Source: Chlorocebus sabaeus
Lineage: Eukaryota; Chordata; Mammalia; Primates; Cercopithecidae
Length of the DNA: 64,000 nucleotides
Assembly: GCF_047675955.1 (NCBI RefSeq)
Contig: NC_132931.1
Coordinates: 1,736,001-1,800,000, forward strand
Direction: 5' to 3'
Shown here: positions 31,401 through 42,459 of the stretch, piece by piece
Layout of the letters: each line of letters starts with the position of its first letter
Numbering within the stretch: position 1 is the first letter of the stretch
Program-made: the position numbers and the translations under genes
The notes under the pieces: generated by a model
The model's database searches: none
Seen by the model: the letters and a program-made list of their open reading frames with translations, nothing else
Told to the model about the DNA's origin: nothing

Positions 31401-34320
31401 GGCCTCTCTAGGCCCAGCTCATGCCTCATGGTGACTTCTCCAGGCCCAGCTCGAGCCCACCCCGATGGCGTCTCCTGGCCCAAGACTTTCTTAAGTCAGC
31501 ACCTGCAGGCCCAGCTCCTGCCTCCCACTGATGGCCTGTGCAGGCCCAAAGTGTCCTGAAGTCGGTCTCGCCAGGCCCAGCTCCTGCCTATTGTTGGCTC
31601 CTGGAGGCATGGCCTCTGCCTTCTCCCAGTGGACGCCCCCCAGGCTCAGCTCTTGCCTCAGCGTGACCACCTCAGGCCAAGCTCCTGCCTCTTGGCAGCC
31701 TCCACGGGCCCAGCTCTTGCCTCTCGGCATCCTCTCCAGGCCCAGAACGGTTTCCAGCCAGCCTCTCCAGGCCCAGCTCTCCCTCCCGGCTGCGTCTGCC
31801 GGCCCAGCTTCTGCCTCACAACAACCACATTCGGCCCAGCTCCTGCCCAGCTCCTGGCAACCTTTGTAGGCCCCAGGCTCCTCTAAGTCAGGCCTTCCAG
31901 GCCCCATCTTCAGCTCCCCAGTGGCCTGGAGAGGCCCAGCTCCTGCTTGACAATGGCCTCTCCAGGCCAAGCTCTTGCCTCATGTCAGCCTCCCCTAGCC
32001 ACGTTTCTGCCTGCCTGGCGGCAGCCTTGACATACCCAACTCCTTTCTCCTGATGGCCTCTTTAGGCTCATCTTGTGCCTCACCGTGGCCCTCTGCAGGC
32101 CAGGCTCCTGCCCTTCAGCGGCCTCCGCAGGCTTGGCTCCTGTGTCCCAATGGCCTCTTAAGGCCCAGCTTGTCCCTCGCAACGGTCTCTTTAGGCCTAG
32201 CTTTTTTCCTGTGGCGGCCTCTGCAGGCCCAACTCGGCTTCCCGCGGCCCAGTGGCTGCCTCTCAGCCTCCTCTCCAGGCCCAGCTCTCCCTCGCGGGCC
32301 CAGTCCCTGTCTCCAAACAGCCTCTTTTGACTCGGCTCCTGTCCAGCTCCTGGCAGCCTTCGTAGGCCCAAAACCTCCTCCAGGCCCAGCTCTTGCCTCA
32401 CAGCAGCCTTCCCAGGCCCAGCTCTTGCCTCACGGCGGCCTTCCCCGGCCACGTTCCTGCCGGCCTCCTGGCAGCCTCAACAAGCTCGGATCCTGGCCTC
32501 TGCAGGCCCAGCTCCCGCCCATCCCGACAGCGTCTCCCGGCCCAAGGCTTTCTCAAGTCAGCCCCTCCAGGCTCAGCTCCTGCCTCCCGCCACTGGCCTA
32601 TGCAGGCCCAAAGCATCCTGAAGTCGGCCTCGCCAGGCCCAGCTCCTGCCTGTCGTAGGCCCCTGGAGGCATGGCCTCTGCCTCCTCCCAGTGGACCCCC
32701 CAGGCCCAGCTCTTGCCTCACATTGGCCTTCCCAGGCCATTTTTGTACCTTCCCCTTTACAGCGTCTCCAAGCCCTGTTCATGCTTTTCATCAGTTTCTA
32801 GAGGCCCAACTCCATTTTTCCAATGTACTATTTAGGCCCTGCTCTTGCCTTTCAGTTGTCTCTCCAGACCAAGAACTTTCTCATGTCAGTCTCACCAGGC
32901 CTAGCTCCTGTGTCTGGTAGGCCTTTAATGGCTCCGCTTTTGCCTCACGGCCGCCTTCCAGCTCCTGTTTAACGGCGGCTTCCCATGTCCCACCTTCTGT
33001 CTTCCTCTGGCCACTCCAGGCCCAGCTTCTTCCTTGGTGCCCTTTTTAAGCCCATAGTTTTTTCCAGTCAAGCTCTCCAGGCCCAGCTTGTGCCTCTGAG
33101 TGTCCTCTAGGATCTCAGCTTCTTCCTAACAGTGACCACTTTAGACTCAGCTCATCCTTACTGGGACCTCTTCAAGCCATGCTCCTGCCTCTTGGCAACC
33201 TCTAGTGGCCCAGCTTCTGCCTCACAGCTGCCTCTCCCTGCATGCCTAGCTCCTGCCTCTTTGGGGCCCTTACAGGCCTAAAAGTTTCTTAATTTGTTCT
33301 TCTCAGGCCCAGCTCCTGCCTTCTGGTGGCCTCTACAGGCCTGGCTTCATCCTTTCAATGGCCTTTTTAGGCCCAGCTCCTTCCTCCCATTGGCCTCTCC
33401 AGGACCAAAACGTCCTTAAGTCAACCTCACCAGACCCAGGTCCTGCCTCCTTGCAGCCTTCAGAGGCCTAGCTTTTGCCTGCCAATGGCCTCTTTAGCCC
33501 TACCTCCTGCCTTTCACCAGTCTCTCCAGGCTTAGCTCCTTTCTCTTTACAGCCTCTGCAGGCCTAAAACTTCCTCAATTTGGCATCTCCAGGCCCAGCT
33601 CTTGCCTCCTGGCACCCTCTGCAGGCCTAGCTCAAGCCTTACAACAGCCTCTTTACCCCCAACCCCTTTCTCCCAGTGGCCTTTCCAGGCCTAGAACTTC
33701 TTCATGTTGACCTCACCAGGCCCAGCTCCTGCCTTCCGGCAGCCTCTACAAGTTTAGCTCCTGCCTCCCAGGGATCTCTCCAGGCCCCAGACTTTCTCAA
33801 GTCCACCTCACCAGGCCCAGCTTCTGCCTCTCGTCAGCCTTCCAAGAGCCAGCTTTTGCTTCACGTCTGCCTTCCAAGTCCCAGCTCCTGTTTTACAGTG
33901 GCCCCCTGAGGCCCAGCTCCTGCTTCCCAGTGGCCTCTTTTGGCCCAGCTCTTGCCTTACCACGGCCTTTCAGACCAAGTTCCTGCCTTTTAGCAACCAC
34001 TACAGGCCGAGCTCTTGCCACCTTTCAAGAACCAACTCCTGCCTTATGGTGGCCTCCCGAGGGCAACTTTCTGCCTCATGTCAGCCTCTCCGTGCCCTGG
34101 TCTTGCCTGCTAGTGGACTCTGCAGGCCCTGCTTCTGCCTTACATTGGCCCTTTTATAAAGACCCAACTCCTGCCTCACAACAACCTGTTTTTGCCCAGC
34201 TCTTGCCTCCTGCAGTCTCCTTAGGCCCAAATTTTCCTTCAGTTGACCTCTCCCAAGCCCGTCTCCAGCCTCTCAGCGCCCTCTTTAGGTCCAGTTCCTG
34301 CCTTAATAAATTGGAATAAA
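28426..34320 (+). repeat. 5.9-kb GC-rich minisatellite with higher-order repeat
   Basis: Tandem units of about 32-33 bp (core ggcctctccaggcccagctc followed by ctgcctc). The first 3.6 kb are arranged in a higher-order repeat: the landmark 'ggctcatctcatgcctcacc' recurs at 28450, 29581, 30941 (one change) and 32065 (changed), giving spacings of 1131, 1360 and 1124 bp. From about 32720 the units are more diverged and the higher-order pattern fades. Open frames of 60-200 codons occur on both strands in several frames because the unit lacks stops. They overlap one another and show no start context or splice logic, so I do not call genes. I cannot tie the unit to a named satellite family from memory. 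Confidence 0.95.
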
Positions 34321-34425
34321 TTATTATTATGTGATTTGTATGTGAAATCTTTTTTCTGCAAAAAGTAATGAAAATTGAGGTAAAGTATAAAAGTCTAACA
34401 TGTAATTTCCTCTATTGTCACCCCT

Positions 34426-34788
34426 TGTATTAGTGACAGTTCTCTAAAGGAGCAGAACTATTAGGATGGATGTATATACACAAGGGAGTTTCTCAAGGAG
34501 TATTAACTCACAGGATCACAAGGTTCCACAATAGGCTGTCTGCAAGCTAAGGAGCAAGGAAGCCATTCTGAGTCCCAAAGCTGAAGAACTTGGAGTCTGA
34601 TGTTCTAGGGCAGGAACCGTCAAGCATGGGAGAAAGATGTAGGCTCGGAGGCTAAGCCAGTCTAAACTCTTTATGTTCCTCTGCCTCATTTTATTTATTA
34701 AGTTTAAGGGTGGGTCTGCCTTTTCCAGCCCCGTGACTCAAAGGTTAATCTCCTCTGGCAACAGCCTCACACAGTATTAACCATCACA
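34426..34788 (-). repeat. 3' LTR of the ERV-L provirus (MLT2-like)
   Basis: Begins tgtatta and ends tattaaccatcaca on the plus strand, with TG...CA ends. It shares 'aggagtattaactcacagga' and 'gagaaagatgtaggct' with the other LTR but is about 90 bp shorter. Confidence 0.85.
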
Positions 34789-35513
34789 AGTTCAGCCCTT
34801 GTCAACTTTAACCCATACACATCTTCTGAGATTATACATAATCTTCAAATAAAGACAATGTCATAATTATGCCTAACATAATGCAAGTATCCTTCATACA
34901 ACTGGAAACGCACCAATCCTCAACCCAAATGCTGTTATATAAAGCTAACACTTAAATGCTTATATGAAGTCAATAAATTTTATTCATACGATAAAGGAGA
35001 AAGGAAATAAAATGAAGATATATTCTTAGTACAATCATATATGTGCACAAACATGTTGTTAACAAAAGAAGGAGGAAATACTCATGACAATTATAGTCCT
35101 TGTTTCTGCAACTGGTCACATGGTCATAGCTGGTATTGATGACTACCTTCTTCTACTACCCATTCTGTATTCTTTTTGCCTTCAGCAAGCATCTCAGCAG
35201 GTTTTTTCCTGGAGTGACCCAAGCCTTCATTCCTGAAGGGTCTGGGCCATTTGTAGTCCTGCCTGGGTTGGGCTGTTATAGTTTCCCATTGACCTTAATC
35301 ACAGGGCATGGTAATACTAAGAGACACCCTAAAGGATCTCCTGTGTTCCACACATACTCTTCCTTACCTCCATTGTGGAGTAGTAGACTGATTTCATCTT
35401 AATAGTCCCAGTGAATCATCCCAGAAGGTTGTAACTCCCTTCTTAGCCTGTTGACTTAAAGGTGGCAGGACTCCAAAGTGGTGGCAGCATTCTTCCCTCT
35501 GGAACTAAGACCT

Positions 35514-37250
35514 CTAAGCCAGCAGAATGTAATGTTGTGGGAACAGGAAGCCAAAATTTTCTAGTGGATCACTAGGGGTGATGGTGAGTGATGCCACTTC
35601 CACTTCCACCCCTTGATTCCTGGACCCGTGAATCCTGGCTATGGGATAAACAGTACCATATATTGGATGCTGATTCCGAGCAGACATGGCCTTCTGGAGA
35701 ATTTTGCCCCAGCCCTGCAGGGTATTATCACCTAGTTGGCATTGTAATTGTGACTTCAAAAGGCCATTCCATCTTTCTATCCAACTGCTTCAGGATGATG
35801 GGGAGCATGGTAGGATCAGTGAATTCCAAGAGCATAAGCCCACGGTCGCACTTCTTTAGCCGTAAAGTGAGTGCCTTGGTCAGAGGCAGTGCTGTGTGGA
35901 ATACCATGACGGTGGATAAGGCATTCCGTGAATCCACAGATGGTAGTTTTAGCAGAAGCATTGTCTGTAGAATAGGCAAACTCAGATCTGGAGTGTTTAT
36001 TCCAGGGAGGACAAACCTCTGCCCTTTCTATGATGGAAGAGGTCCAGTATAATCAACCTGCCACCAAGTAGACGGGTGATCACCCAAGGAATGATGCCAT
36101 GTCAAGGGCTTAGTGTTGGGCACTGCTGCTGGCAAATTGGGCACTCAGCAGTGGCTGTAGCCAGGTCTGCCTTGGTGAGTGAAAGTCCATGTTGCTGAGA
36201 AAGTCCATCCCTGCCACCATGGCCACTTTGTTTATGGGCCCATTGGGCGGTGGCAGAGGTGGCTAGGGAAAGAGGCTGAGTGGTGTCTACAGAATGAGTC
36301 ACCCTATCCACTTGATTATTAAAATCCTCCTCTGCTGAGGTCACCCTTTGGTGAGCACTCACATGAGATACAGATATCTTCACAGTAAGTATCTTCACAG
36401 TTTTTGACCACTCAGAGAGGTCCATCCACATACTTACCCAAATTTCTTTGTCACTAGTTTTCCAATCATGCTTCTTCCAAGTCCCTGGCCATCAAGCCAA
36501 ACCATTGGCTACAGCCCATGAATCAGTAAATAATTGCACACCTGGCCATTTCTCCTTCCATGCAAAGTGCACAGCCAGGTGCACTGCTTGGAGTTCTGCC
36601 GACTGGAAAGGTGTTTCTTCACTGCTGTCCATAGGGGTGTCCCAGAAGGGGGCTATAGTGCTGCAGCTGTCCACTTTTGGGTGGTGCCTGCATATTGTGC
36701 AGAACCACCTGTGAACCAGCCCCTAGTCTTCTCTTCCTCTGTCCACTGATCATAGGGAACTCCCCATGAGGCCATTGGTGCAGGCTGGGGAAGAGAAGGC
36801 AGGGTGGCAGGAGTGGAGACCATGAGCATTTGAGCCACTTCCTCATGTAACTTACTTATGCCTTCAGGAAGTGCTGGAACCCGATCACATATATATCACT
36901 TCCATCTGATAATGGAATGCTGCTGTGCATGACCCACTTTATGGCTAGGTGGGTCAGAAAACACCCAGTTCATGACAGGTAGTTAAGGTTGCATGGTGAC
37001 TTGATGACCCATAGTCAAATGTTCAGTTTCCACCAAAGCCCAGTAACAGGCGAAGAGCTGTCTCTGAAAAGGAGAGTGGTTATCTGCAGAAGGTGGCAGG
37101 GCGTTGCTTTAAAATCCTAGAGGACTATAACACCATCCCCATCTGCCACTGACACCTCAAGCACCATTGGATCCGCTGGGTCATATGGCCCAAGTGTCAG
37201 AGCAGCTTGCACAGCAGCCTGGACCTGTTGCAAAGCCTTCTCCTGTTCTG
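35514..37250 (-). pseudogene. pol: ERV-L pol remnant (RT tail, RNase H, integrase)
   Basis: Minus-strand pieces in pol order. The RNase H region (about 36846-36490) shows FTGGSA where an aspartate-containing FTDGSA is expected, so the first catalytic Asp is lost, and it ends FTDSWAVANGLA. Then come VSHVSAHQRV and an integrase zinc finger (GHGGRDG...ECPICQQQ, about 36330-36130). Next is WWQVDYTGPLPS (about 36075) and a broken catalytic core, then a C-terminal piece (35759-35514). At least four frame breaks separate these. The stretch 34790-35510 is where ERV-L elements carry a dUTPase; I see no intact frame there. Plus-strand open frames here are shadows. Confidence 0.82.
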
Positions 37251-37251
37251 G

Positions 37252-37269
37252 ACCCCACTTCTGGTACCA
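37252..37269 (-). other. Retroviral primer-binding site, tRNA-Leu type
   Basis: The reverse complement reads tggtaccagaagtggggt, five bases inside the 5' LTR. It matches the 3' end of tRNA-Leu(UAA) with one mismatch, the primer typical of ERV-L. Confidence 0.75.
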
Positions 37270-37274
37270 AAATC

Positions 37275-37310
37275 TGTATTAGGGTCCTCTAAAATGACAG
37301 AATTAATAGA

Positions 37311-37370
<60 letters not shown>

Positions 37371-37725
37371 ATATGAGTTTATTAAGGAGTATTAACTCAC
37401 ACAATCTCAAAGTCCCATCATAGGCCATCTGCAAGCTGAGGAGCAAGGAAGCCAGTTTGAGTTCCAAAAGAGTCTGATGTTTGAAGGCAGGAACCACCCA
37501 GCACAGGAGAAAGATGTAGGCTTGGAGGCTAAGCCAGTTTAATCTCTTCACATTCTTCTGCCTGCTTGTTATTCTGGCCTCGCTGGCAGCTGATTGAGAG
37601 TGGGTCTGCCTCTCCCAGTCCACTGATTCAAATGTTAATCTCCTTTGACAGCACCCTCACAGACACACCCAAGAACAATACTTTGCATCCTTCAATCAAG
37701 TTGACACTCACTATTAACCATCACA
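37275..37725 (-). repeat. 5' LTR of the ERV-L provirus (MLT2-like)
   Basis: TG...CA-ended LTR that includes a (TA)n(TG)n microsatellite at 37310-37376. Its 'acaatactttgcatccttca' region is absent from the shorter 3' LTR. Confidence 0.85.
37310..37376 (+). repeat. (TA)n(TG)n microsatellite in the LTR
   Basis: About 10 TA units followed by about 16 TG units. Confidence 0.95.
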
Positions 37726-37859
37726 CCCCTCCTCCCTTCCCCAGTTCCCACCACAAAAGCATAATAATTTGTCCAAAGAGTCCTACACTTAGTCCCTCTC
37801 TAAACAAAATGTCGGGTGATTGTAGGCTGAGTGTCACTCCTTTGTCACGTCTCCTCATT

Positions 37860-38293
37860 TATTTTTTTATTTTCAAGACAAGGTTTCCCTCTGTTGCCCA
37901 GGCTGGAGTGCAGTGACATAATCCTAGCTCACTCTAGCCTTCAATCCTGGGTTCAAATGATCCTCCCACTTCAGCCTCCTGAGTAGCTGGGACTACAGCT
38001 ACTTAACCACTATGAACGACTTTTGGCTCATTTTTAAATTATCTATAGATATGGGGTCTCACTAGATTGCTCAGGCTCATGTGGAACTCCTGGCCTCAAG
38101 CGATCTGCCTGCCACAGCCTGGTTCAAGCAATTCTCCTGCCTCTGCCTCCCAAGTAGCTGGGATTACAAGCACGCACCACCATGCCCAGCTAATTTTCGT
38201 ATTTTTAGTAGAGACGGAGTTTCACCATGTTGGCCAGGATGGTCTCGATCTCCTGACCTCGGCCTCCCAAAGTGCTGGGATTACAGACGTGAT
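37860..38293 (-). mobile_element. Chimeric antisense Alu (two partial Alus joined)
   Basis: An old antisense Alu (37860-38118) runs directly into a younger one that starts mid-element (38119-38293) at 'ggttcaagcaattctcctgc'. Confidence 0.82.
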
Positions 38294-38490
38294 AGTGTTT
38301 TAATTGCCCATTTTAATTTTCTGTTAACCTGAGACTTCACGAGTGATAAAGAATGTGATAAATCCATTGAATGTGCTGATTCTTTGCTCGATCTTGTTTG
38401 GCATGGCCTGTGGAGTGAGTGTCTTGATCTGAGAAAATGTCACTGAGAGTGCCAAACAAACCAATATGACTGTTCAAAGCCAAACAGACC

Positions 38491-38797
38491 AGGTATGATC
38501 ACTCATGCCTGTAATCCCAGCACTTTGGGAAGCTGAGGCAGGAAGATCACTTGAGCCCAGGAATTTGAGACCAGTCTGGGCAACATAGTGAGACCCCATT
38601 TCTACAAAAAAATTTAAAAACTTAGCCAGACTTGGTGGCATGCACCTGTAGTGCCAGCTACTCAGGAGGCTGAAGTGGGAGGATCGCCTGAGCCTCTCAA
38701 GTTGAGGCTGCAGTAAGCTGTGATTGCACCTCTGTACTCCAGCCTGGGCAACAGGTGACACCCTGCCTGTAAAAACTAAAAAATAATAATAATAATG
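38491..38797 (+). mobile_element. Alu SINE inside ERV integrase
   Basis: Full-length old sense Alu with an (AAT)n tail. The word caaagccaaa flanks both ends, and integrase sequence continues across it. Confidence 0.9.
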
Positions 38798-39108
38798 AAA
38801 GCAAAGCCAAATTCAGAGTATGTATGCAGACCTGTCAATATCCATTTAATTTTTCTTGGAAAAATGGGTAAAGGGCCAGTATCATCTACTTGCCAGCTGT
38901 GGGCTGGACTTCCTCCCCAGGAAATACTCCCAGAGCTAACTGCAAACATAATATTTTCTGTTGGTAAACAGAGCAATGTTTAGTAACCATTTGAACTTCT
39001 GCAGGGAAAGTACTACCTAGTGCTCAGTCCCTCACTTCATGGCATGAGTGCCCCAGGTCCACTCATTTTATTATGGACCCACATTGCTACTTTATGAGAT
39101 TGAAGTAG

Positions 39109-39382
39109 GGCAGGTGCAGTGGCTCAAGCCTGTAATCTCAATACTTTGGGAAGCTGAAAGGCAGCAGAATTGCTTGAGGCTAAGAGTTTGAGACCAGCCT
39201 GGGCAACATAGCGAGACCCATTTTTACCAAAAAAAACCCCAAAAATTAGCTGGGTGTAGTGGCACGTTCCTGTGGTCCCAGCTACTCAGGAGCCTGAGAT
39301 GGGAGGAGCCGAAGCTGCAGTGACCTATGATGGTTCTGCTGTACTCCAGCTTGGGCAACAGAGCAAGACCCTGTCTCAAAAA

Positions 39383-39425
<43 letters not shown>

Positions 39426-39427
39426 AT
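39109..39427 (+). mobile_element. Alu SINE
   Basis: Sense Alu whose tail is a long (AAAT)n microsatellite (39380-39427). Confidence 0.9.
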
Positions 39428-39438
39428 TGAACTAAGGG

Positions 39439-39735
39439 GCCAGGTGCAGTGGCTCATGCCTGTAATCCCAGTACTTTGGGAGGCCGAGGCAGGTGTGGGT
39501 CACTTGAGGTAAGGAGTTTGAGACCAGCCTGGCCAACATGATGAAACCTTGTCTCTACTAAAATACAAAAATTAGAGGGATGTGGTGGTGCACACCTGCA
39601 GTCCCAACTATTCAGGAGGCTGAGCCAGGAGAATCACTTGAACCCAGGAGGTGGAGGTTGCAGTGAGCCAAGATCGCTCCACTGCACTCCAACCTAAGTG
39701 ACAGAGTGAGACTCTGTCTCATAAATAAATAAACT
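39439..39735 (+). mobile_element. Alu SINE
   Basis: Full-length sense AluS-like element with an (AAAT)n tail. Confidence 0.9.
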
Positions 39736-39837
39736 AGGTATTCGCTTGTTAATTCTGGCCACCTTCAGACACTGGCATGAGACTTCTTTTGGTGAGCGTT
39801 GACATGCCCTGCTTTGATTTGCCTTTTATTTCATTTA

Positions 39838-40137
39838 TTTTATATATATTTTCAGAGACAGGGTTTTGTTCTGTTCCCCAGGCTGGAGTGCAGTGGTACA
39901 ATCATAGCTCACTGCGGCCTCAACCTCCTGGACTCAAGTGATTCTCCTCCCTCAGCTCCCCAAGTAGCTGGACCACAGGCATGTGCCATTATACCTAGCT
40001 AATTTTTTTTTTAATTTTGTAGAGATGGGGTCCTGCTATGTTGCCCAGGCTTGTCTCCAACTCCTGGCCTCAAGCAATCCTCCCACCTTGGCCTCTCCAA
40101 ATGCTGGGACTATAGGCATGAGTCGCTGCACCTGGTC
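39838..40137 (-). mobile_element. Antisense Alu
   Basis: Full-length antisense Alu ending 'cgctgcacctggtc'. Confidence 0.88.
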
Positions 40138-40572
40138 TTGCTTGCCTTTTAAATTCCCTTGGAGGTGTCCCAAGAGCAGTAGTCCACACGGGGATACACT
40201 GTATTCTCCAGTAATGTAAGAACCCATTTAAGCCACATTGCAAGTCCATTGACAAAAGTCAGTCTACAGCCAACCAATGCGTCCTTTATCTGTGTCCAGT
40301 TCATCAATTACTGCGCTGAATATAGCCCCTGGGTCAGCTTGTGTTTGCCAATCTCCTGGACTTAGGTAGCAGCTCTCCGTGTTGACCTATGGCCTGTGAT
40401 TCTGGAACTGTCATCTTTGGGCCATCCCGTTGCCTGGAATCCTCTGGCAATTGGTTGAATAGAGGGGTACATATGGCAATAGTAGCAGGCAGGTCCCTGG
40501 ACATCTCTAGAGTAAGTCCTAGGAGGAGAGGCTACTTGTTCCTGAATATATTTATTTTTAAAAAATTTTTTT

Positions 40573-40867
40573 ACTTCTTTTTTGAGACAGAGTAAACTCA
40601 CTCTGCGGCCTCAGCTGGAGTGCAGTGGTATGATCTTGGCTCACTGCAGCCTCCGCTTCCTGGGTTCAAGCAATTCTCATGCCTCGGTCTTCTGAGTAGC
40701 TGGGATTACAGATGTGCGCCACCATGCCCACCTAACTTCTGTATTTTGTTAGAGATGGGGTTCCACCATGTTGGCCAGGCTGGTTTCAAACTCATGACCT
40801 CAGGCGATCTTCCTGCCTTAGCCTCCCAAAATGCTGGGATTACAGGCATGAGCCACAACACCTGGCC
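40573..40867 (-). mobile_element. Antisense Alu
   Basis: Antisense Alu with a rearranged head ('gagtaaactcactctgcggc'). Confidence 0.87.
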
Positions 40868-41172
40868 AATGTTTGTTTGTTTATCCATTTATTTGAGACC
40901 GAATCTCTCAGCCAGGTTGGAGTGCAGTGGCATGATCTCGGCTCACAGCAACTGTCGTCTCCTGGGTTCAAGCGATTCTCTTGCCTCAGCCTCTCAAGTA
41001 GCTGAGATTACAGGTGCATGCCACCATACCTGGCTAAGTTTTTGTATTTTTAGTAGAGACAGGGTTTCACCATGTTGGCCAGGCTGGTTTCGAACTCCTG
41101 ACCTCAAGTTATCTGCTGGCCTCAGCCTCCCAAAGTGCTGGGATTACAGGCATGAGCCAGTGCAACTGGCCA
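40868..41172 (-). mobile_element. Antisense Alu
   Basis: Full-length antisense Alu flanked by caatgtttgttt on both sides. Confidence 0.9.
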
Positions 41173-41189
41173 ATGTTTGTTTATTTCAA

Positions 41190-41427
41190 ACCTCCTGGTT
41201 GCCTCAAGTGGGAACCTCCTGCTTCAGCCTCCTGAGTAGCTAGGACCACAGACATGTGCCACCACGCCTGGCTAAGTTTTTTTATTTCCTTAATTTTCTT
41301 ATTTTCTTAAAGATGGAGTCTGGCTCTGTTGCCCAGGCTTGTCTCAAACTCCTAGCCTCAAACAATCCTCTCATCTCAGCCTCCCAAACTGTTGGGATTA
41401 CAGGCATGAGTCACTGTGCCCAGCAGG
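41190..41427 (-). mobile_element. Partial antisense Alu
   Basis: Lacks the poly-T head; runs from 'gcctcaagtgggaacctcct' to 'gtcactgtgcccagc'. Confidence 0.8.
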
Positions 41428-41852
41428 CAGCTCTAGGCTTTTGCTAGAGAATCAGCTGCCATGAGTGTGGGCGGCCAACACTTCTCATGTTATTTTAGTG
41501 GTGGGATCACATTCTAATAGAATACTTTGGGCCACAGTTTTCTGCAGACCTAAGAAGGTGTGTTATTGTTCCAGCCAATCAAAGATGATCCCTTTTCTGG
41601 ATGATTTTATATACTGAGGCCGAGTAAGGAATATGAGTCTCCAAAAGCCACATAGGCCCACTAGGCATTTAGCTTCTTGTTTACTCTGAGGGGTGGGGAG
41701 TGACAATGTATTCCAAGTTGCCTGCATGTGGTAGGTCATAGGTCATTGAAAGCCATGTAATTCTTCATGAATTGCAGTCTGTGTGGGTCTTGGATTTTTG
41801 CAATTCATTAACCATCCCTAATTTGACTATGAGCTTAATAAGTTTGTTTTAG

Positions 41853-41982
41853 GTTGAGTGAGGTGACTCACGCCTATAATCCCAGCACTTTGGGAGGCTG
41901 AGGCGTGAAGATCGCTTCAGCCCAGGAGTTTGACACCAGTCTGGGCAACATAGTGAGACTCCATCTCTAAATAAATAAATAT
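41853..41982 (+). mobile_element. Partial Alu (left arm) in ERV RT
   Basis: Sense left monomer with an (AAAT) tail, lying between the YIDD region and the RT connection relic. Confidence 0.8.
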
Positions 41983-42459
41983 GATTGTTTTTATCTTAAC
42001 CCATAATCTCCCAGATAATCATATCATCAATATAGCATACTAAAATAATGTCCAGTTATATTAGCTCTACGTCTCACCTTACCAGCTTGTGACAGTATGT
42101 GAGAGTTCAAATATCTTTCAAGAGATACAGTACATGTATATTGTAGACTATCGCACATAAATGCAAATTATTATTGGCTCTCTAGCAACTGACATGGAGC
42201 AAAATTGACTAGCCAGATCAGCTGTGAAATACCAGTCACTTTCAGTTTGCCGTGTAAGTTGTGTAGTCTGCATCATACTCCGGGCTTCTGAGGCTACTTG
42301 GGGATGCTGTTTGGTTGACTCCCCTATAGTCTACTGTGAGTCTCTATGATCTGTCAGCCTCTCCCACTGGCCACATGAGGGTGTCATACAGTGAGTTTGT
42401 GCATACTACTAGTATATACATTCTATTCGTAATATACCTGCATTAATATTTCGTTAACG

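Larger units (their letters stand above)
34426..37725 (-). mobile_element. ERV-L-type (class III) endogenous retrovirus, internally deleted
   Basis: Two LTRs in the same orientation flank a pol remnant, and the 5-bp duplication CCCCT lies on both sides (34421-34425 and 37726-37730). The primer-binding site is complementary to the 3' end of a leucine tRNA. On the minus strand the order is 5' LTR, PBS, end of reverse transcriptase, RNase H, integrase, 3' LTR. Gag, protease and most of the reverse transcriptase are missing, and the PBS is joined almost directly to the RT tail. No env is seen. All frames carry stops or shifts, so the element is inactive. Confidence 0.85.
38298..42455 (-). pseudogene. 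pol: Second ERV pol relic, broken by Alus
   Basis: Minus-strand pol pieces in the right order. Reverse transcriptase: LTVDYR at 42340-42323, then DWYFTADLASQF, then QYTCTV...YLNS, and the active-site YIDD at 42034-42023. RT connection-like remnants lie at 41850-41430 and unassigned pol-like sequence at 40600-40140. Integrase is at 38976-38800 (SWQVDDTGPLP...TGLHTYSEFGFAF), with SDQDTHSTG and IQWIYHILYHS near 38430-38340. At least eight Alus interrupt it. The residues resemble ERV-L-like (class III) pol, but it is older than the neighbouring provirus. No LTR was identified. Confidence 0.78.

Noticed and set aside
32053..32658. 201-codon Pro/Ser/Ala-rich frame
   Set aside because: Pure minisatellite translation, overlapped by frames of similar length on the other strand and in other frames.
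28426..34320. SVA or LAVA VNTR
   Set aside because: The unit (ggcctctccaggcccagctc...) does not resemble the SVA/LAVA VNTR unit, and no hexamer repeat, Alu-like module or SINE-R/L1 module flanks it.
28426..34320. CRISPR-like array of repeats and spacers
   Set aside because: Units are contiguous variants with no constant repeat and unique spacers, and the genome is a primate.
35588..36052. 154-codon plus-strand frame
   Set aside because: It is the complement of the ERV-L integrase region, whose motifs read on the minus strand.
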